Shown one piece after another: positions 55,185-64,000 of a DNA stretch of 64,000 bases. This stretch comes from Ascarosepion bandense (lineage: Eukaryota > Mollusca > Cephalopoda > Sepiida > Sepiidae), in assembly GCA_037127315.1 (NCBI GenBank), contig JBBBDQ010000347.1, positions 751,501-815,500 on the forward strand. Direction: 5' to 3'. The notes under the pieces are model-generated. The model made no database searches, was not told the origin of the DNA, and saw only the letters and a program-made list of their open reading frames with translations. Each line of letters starts with the position of its first letter. The stretch's first letter is position 1. Position numbers and translations under genes: made by a program.

Positions 55185-56062
55185 ATTTGTAGAGATAGCG
55201 AAGTAATTATGAGAGAAATAAAAGCCTTGTCAGGATTCGACATTGGCGGCCAAAATCTCTACAATATCAGATACGTGGATGAAACGGTGCTGATAGCAGA
55301 AACGGAAAGGAAAACGCAGGACTTTCTACAGAAGGTAGCAAAAGAAAGTGAAAAGTAAAGACTGAGCATAAGCCTCAAGAAAACTAAATGTTTTGTCATC
55401 AGCAAATCGAGGAGACCAGCATGCCAACTGAAAGTCGGATAATCTAAAATAAAACAAGTAAAATAATTAAAATACATGGGAAGTGTTTTGTGGAAAGTGC
55501 GACATAGAGATCCAAAGACGCATTGGCATGGCCAAAGATGCATTTCAAAAGCTGACCAGAGTACTGGAAGACAGGAAAATATTATTAGAAACAAAGAAAA
55601 ATATGCTGGAATGATATATGTTATGTATCCTGCTGTCTGGAAGTGAATGCTAAACGATCTCATCAAAGATGAAGGAGAGCCTTGAGGCAGCAGAAATGTA
55701 GTTTTACAGAAGGATGCTGAGGATACCATGGATGGAGCACGTGTGCAACGATGAGGTGTTGTAAAGGATGCAAACGAGAAGAAAACTGATACTAACTATC
55801 AAGAAGTGACAAATGAGGATACTGGGACACGTAATGAGGAAGGGGGTCTGGAGAACTTGATACTCACAAGTCAGATAAATAGAAGGAAAGACAGGGGAAA
55901 ACAGCGCAAGACGTACTTGTTGGGTATGAGCAAATAGTTGACAGATCAGTGTTTAGAAAAGATAATAAGAGGAAAAAATATTGAGAGCGAGAAGTGACAG
56001 AGACAACTGGAAATCCATGATCTCCTACGTTCTGAACATACATGTCACATGAAGAAGAACAG
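55185..56062 (+). pseudogene. RTE-like LINE RT relic
   Basis: The plus strand reads 'NIRYVDETVLIAETERKTQD' (55,262) with the catalytic YADD changed to YVDE. 'KKTKCFVISKS' and 'QLKVG' follow, then degraded thumb sequence with 'EGGLENLILTSQINRRKDRG' (55,840) and the C-terminal 'KQRKTYLL'. The end near 56,050 keeps 'tcacatgaagaagaa'. Stops and frameshifts are frequent. Confidence 0.8.
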
Positions 56063-57190
56063 AATTGAATTTGTACCATTCCGTTGTTCCACAAAATATG
56101 TGTCATTTCTACCTTTATAGAATATATTTGGTTCTTTGCTGGTAGAATGTATGTGCTGCTTTATTTTTTCTCAGAATACATACGGTTGTCTACGATCGTT
56201 AAATTCATACATTTCGTATCGGTTTCTTCTTTGATAGAAATTTTTTTGATGAGCATTGAGTGGAATCAAGTATCAAACGTCAGCCAGTGAATAAATCTTT
56301 GCATATTTCTAATAACAGTGTTACTTTGAAATTTACATGAACAAAAAAATACCATTGCTAAAACTGGGATAATTTTTTAAAATTTAATTTGTATATGAAC
56401 ACGAATATCTGAAAAAAATTCTAAGAAAAGTTTGTACGTAGAACTCGAAAACCAGGAGTATTTTATTTCCGGGTTTCTCTTCAGACCGTGTGATTAGGAA
56501 ATAATTTCTCGAATTTAAAAAAATATTTATTTTTCTTAGAGGGGGTATAATTATTATGACATTTCTCGGTCCACTTTTGTGAATGTGCAAAGCACAATAA
56601 ATCTACGGAGTTAATAAAATATAATTTCTTCAAAACTAAAATATTCAGCATAACAATCGAGTCATGCTCTTAATCTCATTAGATTAACACTTTCCAATTG
56701 ATGTCGTGCATGTCCCTAAAACCATGCAGAAATATATAAACTGTCAAGTATAATCGACCATTTTCTTAAGACCATTTAATAATGCATTTTTCAGTCCAAT
56801 TTTAAGAATATGCAAATAAAACTTAATCTCTTGAATCAATAACGTATAATTTATTCAAAACCAAATTGTCAGCAGAACACACTAATCATTCTCCTCAGCG
56901 ACTTAGTCAAATCGAGTCTTTCGTATGGATATCGGGCTGGACAACAAACACGTTCAGAAATCCCTAAACTTTCAGTTATATGCACTCATTTTTTAACATT
57001 AGTCAAGAGCACATTTGAGCAGATGCAGTCAGAGGGTTTTGATCAATACCCAATTCTGATCTGGCACTACAGTATCACAAGCAAATAACTGTTCTAAATA
57101 GCAGAAACCACATTACTTGGGTACCTTCAATAATAGCAACAGTTAAAACAGACATTACCTATAACCCGAAGAAAAAATTTGAATTATATT
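56063..57190. other. AT-rich DNA, no feature recognised
   Basis: Two related segments occur: 'ggtccacttttgtgaatgtgc' (56,570) and 'cagtccaattttaagaatatg' (56,793). Each is followed by an 'aataaa..ctacgg' or 'cttaatctcttgaat' stretch and 'aatataatttcttcaaaac'- or 'gtataatttattcaaaac'-like sequence. This suggests an old ~220-bp tandem duplication. Confidence 0.45.
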
Positions 57191-57670
57191 TGAAAAATGA
57201 GTTCGAACTTCAGTGAGTACGACTTGCTTTCAGCCTTTTGCTACATCAAAGGTACGCTTAGAAAGTAAAATTGGACACATAAGTGTTGTAACGGTTAGCA
57301 GTGTTTTCTCGCTGGATCAATTAGGACTGAGTAGTGAGCTTGATCCTCATTGGGTTCCAGATCATTTCGGCTTAAGTTACATGTACGCTATGCTTAGAAA
57401 ACTTTTTTGGTTACTTCGACGTTTTGTATTGGTGAGCAGCTTGTCTTGCTAAATCAACTACGACAGTGTAGCGAGTTCGATCCTAAATGTGTACCCGTTA
57501 ATTTTTGGCTTTGAGTCACATCTAAGTTACGTTTAGAAAATCATTTTAGGTCACTGCGACGTGTTGAAATAGGGACCAAACTGGTGTTGTTGGAAAAGCT
57601 ACGACTAAGTAGGGGATTTGATCCTCATTGGGTGCCTCATATCTTTTGCCCAGTGACAGATATAAGCTAC
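57190..57670 (+). mobile_element. Tandem tRNA-like modules (SINE multimer)
   Basis: Three to four modules of about 137-140 bp. Each contains 'aacggttagcagtg'-type or 'ggtgagcagcttgtcttgct', then 'gatcaattaggactgagtag' or 'aatcaactacgacagtgtag', a B-box-like 'gcttgatcctcattgggt' or 'gttcgatcctaaatgtg', and a 'ttacgtttagaaaatc' spacer. Spacers start at about 57,250, 57,385 and 57,527. It is the same family as 39.0-39.5 kb in opposite orientation. Confidence 0.7.
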
Positions 57671-58085
57671 CCTTATATAATTATCATCTATTATAATTCA
57701 ATTTGCCGTTTCCTTTTCGCTTGCAATGTGTTTTCCCAAGCCGTTTATATTGTAGTGGTCTTGTGGTTATTGAGATCTTGTAAATATTATTATAACGTTT
57801 TTATAAAGTTTACACAATCAAAAGATAAAGAATAAATAAAGGTACAAGTTTATTAAATGACGTGTACCAAATGAGAGATATATATTAGAAAGTGATGATT
57901 ATTAACATACTGAGGAAATATAACGAATTATCCTTGATCTGACAAGCTTAAGAGTGTAGTGTTCGAGAAAACATCCAAGTGGTAGTGTGTTTACAAAGTA
58001 TCAATTTTGGGGAAAAAGTGATCTCGGAAATTCCTCTTTATAATTTGAAAATGGAGGAATTTGAGAGTGAAGGCGATTTTAGATT
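57671..58085. other. AT-rich DNA, no feature recognised
   Basis: No supportable feature. Confidence 0.4.
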
Positions 58086-58087
58086 GG

Positions 58088-58660
58088 AAATTTAGCACTT
58101 CTCGAAGATGAGAACAATACTTGAAGCAACAGGAATGTGATTCTACTGAAAGATGCTGAGGATAACATGGACTGGACGTGTGAGCAATGTCGAGGTTTTA
58201 AAGAAAATAGAAATAAAAAGTATGCTTATACTTAATATCAGGGAGAGGCACTTGATTAGGAAGGTAAGTTTGGCAAACCTGATACTCATAGGACATCTTC
58301 AGGGAAAGAGTGATAAAAAATGCAACGAGGAAAATATATGATGTGCTTGAGTAAACTGTTTGCAAAATTGGGAAGGAAGAAATAACAAAAGAAAAATAAT
58401 ATTAATGATAAGAATTGACACGCTTGATCCATGCTGATCAAGAGAATTTCCAACTCAAGATGAAACCTGGCTTCACTAGCTCAAACCAGAATGAAAGATT
58501 GAAAGCAAAATTTAAACACAACAGTTATCCACCACTGAAGTTTTTAAGTAGTCAGCGTCTGTTGGCTAAGTGATTGTTTCTATTTCGGGTGATTCTCAAG
58601 GTGTAATCACAATACATGATCGCCTATATTATGAAGAAACACGACACATAAAAGACCAAA
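58088..58660 (+). pseudogene. RTE-like LINE C-terminal relic
   Basis: 'ILEATGM', 'MLRITWTGRVSNVEVLKKIE', 'LILNIRERHLIRKVSLANLI' and 'LIGHLQGKSDKK' (58,110-58,320) follow the 47.0-47.2 kb copy. A decayed 3' end, 'MIAYIMKKHDT', appears near 58,618-58,650 after about 220 bp of unrelated DNA. Confidence 0.7.
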
Positions 58661-58849
58661 AATCTACAACTTAAATATGGCATTGTTATTCCATTTTTGG
58701 TTTAGTCTAATGAGTAAAATCAAATATGAAAAAAAAGGAAAATTCTCCCGAGACCTGTAAGATGTGTTTCTTGTTTTACCAGTAACATTTGCCAGGCTAA
58801 TGTAAACGTATTTAAACATTTTCTACTTATTTAAACTAAAGAAAATTTG

Positions 58850-59168
58850 TTTTGCAGAAAGATGATGAAGATAATATTGACCAAACACGTGAGCAACGAC
58901 AAGGGGTTAGAGAGGATTCAAAGGAGTAAAAATGTTTATATTTAGCATCAGGAAGAGATGTCTGATTTTTCTAGGAAGCATAATGAGGATGAAGGGTTTG
59001 GAGAATCTAATACTCATGGGTATGAGATATGATGGGTTTCAGCAAATGGAAGGTAGAGCCTGGTTTGAAAGAGATCACATGAGGAAAATATTAAGAACGA
59101 GAAGTGACAGCGGCAACAAGACGTTCAAGAGTGCCCACGACACGAAAGAACACGATTCATAAGGAAGA
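58850..59168 (+). pseudogene. RTE-like LINE C-terminal relic
   Basis: 'FSIRKRCLIFLGSIMRMKGL', 'ENLILMGMRYDGFQQMEGRA' and 'MRKILRTRSDS' (58,930-59,115) again match the RTE C-terminus. Preceding sequence 'RRMMKIILTKHVSN' is in another frame. It ends near a 'cataaggaagaa' tail and an A-rich stretch. Confidence 0.7.
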
Positions 59169-59235
59169 ATATAGCAAAAAAAAACAAAAATTAAAATTAA
59201 AAAAAAAAAATTATACGAAAACATTACCAAAAGAA

Positions 59236-60180
59236 ATATCATCTAATCCAGAATGTCGCCTTTCTTTTGTCTGTGTTGAACAGAGGAATCCAGAATTTCT
59301 GTTTCAAATCATCATAGACAATCGCACCTACCTCCTATTAGCATGGACCAGGTTTGCCTCCCAGAGAGTAAAACACTACGCCTCCTTAGTCTCACACTCT
59401 CAGCGGACCACAAGTGGAATGACTATATCGAATCCATTGCTAAATCCGCTGCTATGAAAGTCGGCTCTCTGTGCAGGGCCCGGAAGTTTTTTTCCGTCTG
59501 AATATATCCTGCACATGTATAAGTCTACCATCCGCCCGTGTATTGAATACTGCTGTCATATCTGGTCGGGTGCCCCTGCTATTCTCCTCGGGCTTCTCGA
59601 CAAAGTAATTCGGAGAGTCTGTAATGTGATCGATACCGACTTGGCAGAGCGCCTGCAGCCTCTCTCTCACCGGCGTGACGTGGCTTCCCTGTGTCTCTTC
59701 TATAAATATTTTCACGACTTCTGCTCCGGTGAAATTAGATCACTGGTGCCCCCTAGGTACGAATTTGCACGAGATACTAGATTAGCAACTAGATCCCACC
59801 CTTTTACAGTGAAACGAATAAAATGCAACCGCAATTTATACTCCAACAGTTTACTTCCTCGCGATTCCCGACTGTGGAATTCCCTTCCACATGATTGCTT
59901 CCCCGACGGCTACAATCTCCAGGAGTTTAAATGTAAGGTCAATAGACACATCCTAACACACTAAATCGCATCCATTCTTTCACACACTCTTCCCATCTAC
60001 ACAACCCCCAGTCCCCGTACCCATCTATCACCCATCTATCCATCTATCCATCTTACCCATCTATCACCCTACTTTTGACATATCTATACCTAACCACTCT
60101 TTCTCTTTAACTTCCCCTATGTAGCCCCAATGCGCAATAGTGGCAATGGAATGATTGACTTGGGGCGAAATGATTAAAAA
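59236..60180 (+). mobile_element. Jockey-like LINE ORF2 C-terminus and 3' UTR, best copy
   Basis: A 149-codon open frame at 59,515-59,964 reads 'MYKSTIRPCIEYCCHIWSGA', 'LLDKVIRRVCNVIDTDLAER', 'SHRRDVASLCLFYKYFHDFC', 'LVPPRYEFARDTRLATRSHP', 'DSRLWNSLPHDCFPDGYNLQ' and 'EFKCKVNRHILTH'. Just upstream, in another frame, are 'SMDQVCLPESKTLRLLSLTL' and 'SIAKSAAMKVGSLCRARK', so one frameshift lies near 59,490. A 3' UTR with CATCTATC repeats (60,021-60,065) leads to 'cttggggcgaaatgattaaa' and a short A run. It is 5'-truncated; RT proper is missing. Confidence 0.9.
60021..60066. repeat. (CATCTATC)n in LINE 3' UTR
   Basis: Short imperfect repeats of CATCTATC inside the LINE 3' UTR. Confidence 0.85.
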
Positions 60181-60715
60181 AATATTGTCACATATATTCA
60201 ACCATTGGTTAAAAAAAGTTATGGTGGAGAGGCGTGTCCAGATTTCAGTTGGGTTGGTTATATTTATTTTCTGAAAATCATCTTTGAGAAAGTTATAACT
60301 CCACTTATTATCTCACATCTATTGGTTAATGAAAACGACACTTGTCATTAGCCCATTAATATATTCCACAAAGAATTCTAATAATCTAAAAACATTTTGT
60401 GGCTTTAAATAACCTGCAAAAGGGTTGATAACCTGTAGAAAACTGATTATTCAATGAGAAATAATTTATCTACAGCGGTATGTGTTTTAAATTTGTTCAT
60501 ATTCCCTGCACTATAAATGTATAGAAACTAGTGTATATACAAAGTAAGTGATCAGTGTATATATTGATTGTTATATGAAATATATGTTCCACTTTATGTC
60601 TACCAGATAGTGAATCAATCAGACAATGAAAAAGATAAGGCAATGTAAATGATTTTTTAGACAATAAACATGCTAAATATACATGGTATCTCCAAGAAAA
60701 TTGTGCTTTCTATCT
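60181..60715. other. AT-rich DNA, no feature recognised
   Basis: No supportable coding or RNA feature between the LINE and the mariner-type terminus. Confidence 0.4.
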
Positions 60716-60717
60716 AC

Positions 60718-60915
60718 TATACGTGGGTCGTTCCAAAATGTAGAAGACTCATCCAGAAAAGTTTGTAGAAATAAGAAATTTTCTCATTATTTTTAAATAT
60801 AGCTCCTCTTAATATCAAAGCACTTTGTCAAATGATGCTTAAGAATTGCAGTTCTATTGCGAAAAAGGTCGTGTCATTTCCGTTCGAAAACTTCTCCACA
60901 GCACATATTATTTTA
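60718..60915 (-). mobile_element. Mariner-type 3' end: terminal repeat plus transposase C-terminus
   Basis: At 60,719 'tacgtgggtcgttccaaaat' resembles a mariner-type terminal inverted repeat. Reading the minus strand towards it, the sequence encodes 'LKHHLTKCFDIKRSYI' and then a stop at about 60,800. This corresponds to the 'RW.KCI...G.Y' C-terminal end of mariner transposases. The 132 bp at 60,784-60,915 align along their whole length with the 131-bp repeat units that follow, but are far more diverged. It looks like the original element end from which the array grew, or an older copy of it. Confidence 0.75.
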
Positions 60916-63900
60916 TCATTGTTTTCCGTATGATCCCCGTTTATAGCAAAACACTTCGTCCAACGATGCATAAACACTGCAATCTCATCACAGGGGACGG
61001 TCGTAACATTGTCTTCCAAAACACCTCAGCAGCACATCTTATTTTATCATTGTTTTCCGTATGATCCCCGTTTATAGCAAAACACTTCGTCCAACGATGC
61101 ATAAACACTGCAATCTCATCACAGGGGACGGTCGTAACCTTGTCCTCCAAAACACCTCAGCAGCACATATTATTTCATCATTGTTTTCCGTATGATCCCC
61201 GTTTATAGCAAAACACTTCGTCCAACGATGCATAAACACTGCAATCTCATCACAGGGGACGGTCGTAACCTTGTCTTCCAAAACACCTCAGCAGCACATA
61301 TTATTTTATCATTGTTTTCCGTATGATCCCCGTTTATAGCAAAACACTTCGTCCAACGATGCATAAACACTGCAATCTCATCACAGGGGACGGTCGTAAC
61401 CTTGTCTTCCAAAACACCTCAGCAGCACATATTATTTTATCATTGTTTTCCGTATGATCCCCGTTTATAGCAAAACACTTCGTCCAACGATGCATAAACA
61501 CTGCAATCTCATCACAGGGGACGGTCGTAACCTTGTCCTCCAAAACACCTCAGCAGCACATCTTATTTCATCATTGTTTTCCGTATGATCCCCGTTTATA
61601 GCAAAACACTTCGTCCAACGATGCATAAACACTGCAATCTCATCACAGGGGACGGTCGTAACCTTGTCTTCCAAAACACCTCAGCAGCACATATTATTTT
61701 ATCATTGTTTTCCGTATGATCCCCGTTTATAGCAAAACACTTCGTCCAACGATGCATAAACACTGCAATCTCATCACAGGGGACGGTCGTAACCTTGTCC
61801 TCCAAAACACCTCAGCAGCACATATTATTTTATCATTGTTTTCCGTATGATCCCCGTTTATAGCAAAACACTTCGTCCAACGATGCATGAACACTGCAAT
61901 CTCATCACAGGGGACGGTCGTAACCTTGTCCTCCAAAACACCTCAGCAGCACATATTATTTTATCATTGTTTTCCGTATGATCCCCGTTTATAGCAAAAC
62001 ACTTCGTCCAACGATGCATAAACACTGCAATCTCAACACAGGGGACGGTCGTAACCTTGTCCTCCAAAACACATCAGCAGCACATATTATTTTATCATTG
62101 TTTTCCGTATGATCCCCGTTTATAGCAAAACACTTCGTCCAACGATGCATAAACACTGCAATCTCATCACAGGGGACGGTCGTAACCTTGTCTTCCAAAA
62201 CACCTCAGCAGCACATATTATTTTATCATTGTTTTCCGTATGATCCCCGTTTATAGCAAAACACTTCGTCCAACGATGCATAAACACTGCAATCTCATCA
62301 CAGGGGACGGTCGTAACCTTGTCCTCCAAAACACATCAGCAGCACATCTTATTTCCTCATTGTTTTCCGTATGATCCCCGTTTATAGCAAAACACTTCGT
62401 CCAACGATGCATAAACACTGCAATCTCATCACAGGGGACGGTCGTAACCTTGTCTTCCAAAACACCTCAGCAGCACATATTATTTCATCATTGTTTTCCG
62501 TATGATCCCCGTTTATAGCAAAACACTTCGTCCAACGATGCATAAACACTGCAATCTCATCACAGGGGACGGTCGTAACCTTGTCTTCCAAAACACCTCA
62601 GCAGCACATATTATTTCATCATTGTTTTCCGTATGATCCCCGTTTATAGCAAAACACTTCGTCCAACGATGCATAAACACTGCAATCTCATCACAGGGGA
62701 CGGTCGTAACCTTGTCTTCCAAAACACCTCAGCAGCACATATTATTTCATCATTGTTTTCCGTATGATCCCCGTTTATAGCAAAACACTTCGTCCAACGA
62801 TGCATAAACACTGCAATCTCATCACAGGGGACGGTCGTAACCTTGTCTTCCAAAACACCTCAGCAGCACATATTATTTTATCATTGTTTTCCGTATGATC
62901 CCCGTTTATAGCAAAACACTTCGTCCAACGATGCATAAACACTGCAATCTCATCACAGGGGACGGTCGTAACCTTGTCCTCCAAAACACCTCAGCAGCAC
63001 ATCTTATTTCATCATTGTTTTCCGTATGATCCCCGTTTATAGCAAAACACTTCGTCCAACGATGCATAAACACTGCAATCTCATCACAGGGGACGGTCGT
63101 AACCTTGTCTTCCAAAACACCTCAGCAGCACATATTATTTCATCATTGTTTTCCGTATGATCCCCGTTTATAGCAAAACACTTCGTCCAACGATGCATAA
63201 ACACTGCAATCTCATCACAGGGGACGGTCGTAACCTTGTACTCCAAAACACCTCAGCAGCACATCTTATTTCATCATTGTTTTCCGTATGATCCCCGTTT
63301 ATAGCAAAACACTTCTTCCAACGATGCATAAACACTGCAATCTCATCACAGGGGACGGTCGTAACCTTGTCTTCCAAAACACCTCAGCAGCACATATTAT
63401 TTCATCATTGTTTTCCGTATGATCCCCGTTTATAGCAATACACTTCGTCCAACGATGCATAAACACTGCAATCTCATCACAGGGGACGGTCGTAACCTTG
63501 TCTTCCAAAACACCTCAGCAGCACATATTATTTCATCATTGTTTTCCGTATGATCCCCCTTTATAGCAATACACTTCGTCCAACGATGCATAAACACTGC
63601 AATCTCATCACAGGGGACGGTCGTAACCTTGTCTTCCAAAACACCTCAGCAGCACATATTATTTTATCATCGTTTTCCGTATGATCCCCCTTTATAGCAA
63701 TACACTTCGTCCAACGATGCATAAACACCGCAATCTCATCACAGGGGACGGTCGTAACCTTGTCTTCCAAAACACCTCAGCAGCACATCTTATTTCATCA
63801 TTGTTTTCCGTATGATCCCCCTTTATAGCAATACACTTCGTCCAACGATGCATAAACACTGCAATCTCATCACAGGGGACGGTCGTAACCTTGTCTTCCA

Positions 63901-64000
63901 AAACACCTCAGCAGCACATCTTATTTCATCATTGTTTTCCGTATGATCCCCCTTTATAGCAAAACACTTCGTCCAACGATGCATAAACACTGCAATCTCA
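60916..64000 (-). repeat. 131-bp tandem array derived from a transposase C-terminus
   Basis: About 23.5 units, all exactly 131 bp, run off the right edge of the window. The spacing of the start codons (61,019, 61,150 ... 63,901) is invariant, so no indel occurs in 3 kb. On the minus strand each unit encodes 'VPCDEIAVFMHRWTKC', then 'FAINGDHTENND', the 'RW.KCI...GD' C-terminal motif of mariner-type transposases. Because 131 is not a multiple of three, each frame shifts at the unit boundary and stops after 69 codons, so no long protein is made. Units differ by only a few substitutions, for example 'gtcttcc'/'gtcctcc' and 'tattttatc'/'tatttcatc'. Confidence 0.95.

Noticed and set aside
61019..63901. 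Series of 69-codon ORFs as a repeated small-protein gene family
   Set aside because: Each is the same 131-bp unit read across a frame-shifting boundary. The second part is out of frame, so the shared protein is an artefact of tandem repetition of a transposase fragment.
60916..64000. CRISPR-like array
   Set aside because: Direct repeats without unique spacers; every base of the 131-bp unit is repeated, and the context is eukaryotic.

Overview
This window is a stretch of AT-rich invertebrate nuclear DNA made almost entirely of repeats. I found no convincing host protein-coding gene, rRNA or intact tRNA gene: every protein signature I can read belongs to a decayed transposable element. The mix is tRNA-headed SINEs, Penelope-like elements (PLEs), RTE-like and Jockey-like LINEs, a Ty3/gypsy pol relic, mariner and Helitron pieces, and many TA, TG, GATA and AAAG microsatellites. 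It suits a lophotrochozoan, most likely a mollusc such as a cephalopod. That assignment is inference from repeat style, not from a diagnostic gene.

Layout. 0-6 kb: AT-rich DNA, microsatellites and tRNA-derived SINE scraps. 6-12.1 kb: AAAG-rich tract, an RTE fragment, then two minus-strand PLE copies; the second has inverted terminal repeats, one of which holds a full hammerhead-ribozyme fold. 12.3-13.7 kb: a LINE 3' tail expanded into a 139-bp tandem array. 13.8-15.8 kb: a tail-to-tail SINE pair, a small inverted-repeat element and a ~970-bp foldback element. 17.8-20.45 kb: gypsy gag-end/protease/RT/RNase H relic, split by an AT-rich repeat. 20.8-24.7 kb: GATA composite array, second copy of the AT-rich repeat, a SINE inside a 34-bp minisatellite, a Jockey-like RT relic and a second inverted SINE pair. 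25.9-34.9 kb: LINE scraps, a hammerhead ribozyme at 28.83-28.89 kb, GC-rich stem-loop blocks, a possible hAT MITE and two SINEs. 36-37.7 kb: low-complexity DNA, Helitron-like ends and two RTE tails facing each other. 39.0-39.5 kb: tandem tRNA-like modules. 41.4-47.4 kb: LINE and RTE relics, a mariner scrap and a SINE with an 11-bp target duplication. 47.4-49.4 kb: purine-rich 25-bp minisatellite. 50-54.7 kb: mariner scrap holding a 67-nt near-perfect palindrome, another LINE, and a PLE split by a LINE. 55-60.2 kb: three RTE relics, tRNA-like modules and a Jockey-like LINE 3' end. 60.7-64 kb: a mariner-type terminus followed by a 131-bp tandem array, running off the window, built from the last ~44 codons of a transposase.

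Nothing here works as an operon or pathway. The relationships are nested insertions (LINE in PLE, foldback in PLE, AT-rich repeat in gypsy, SINE in minisatellite) and conversion of transposon ends into tandem repeats. The most interesting items are the transposase-derived 131-bp satellite, the hammerhead folds, and the large inverted repeats.
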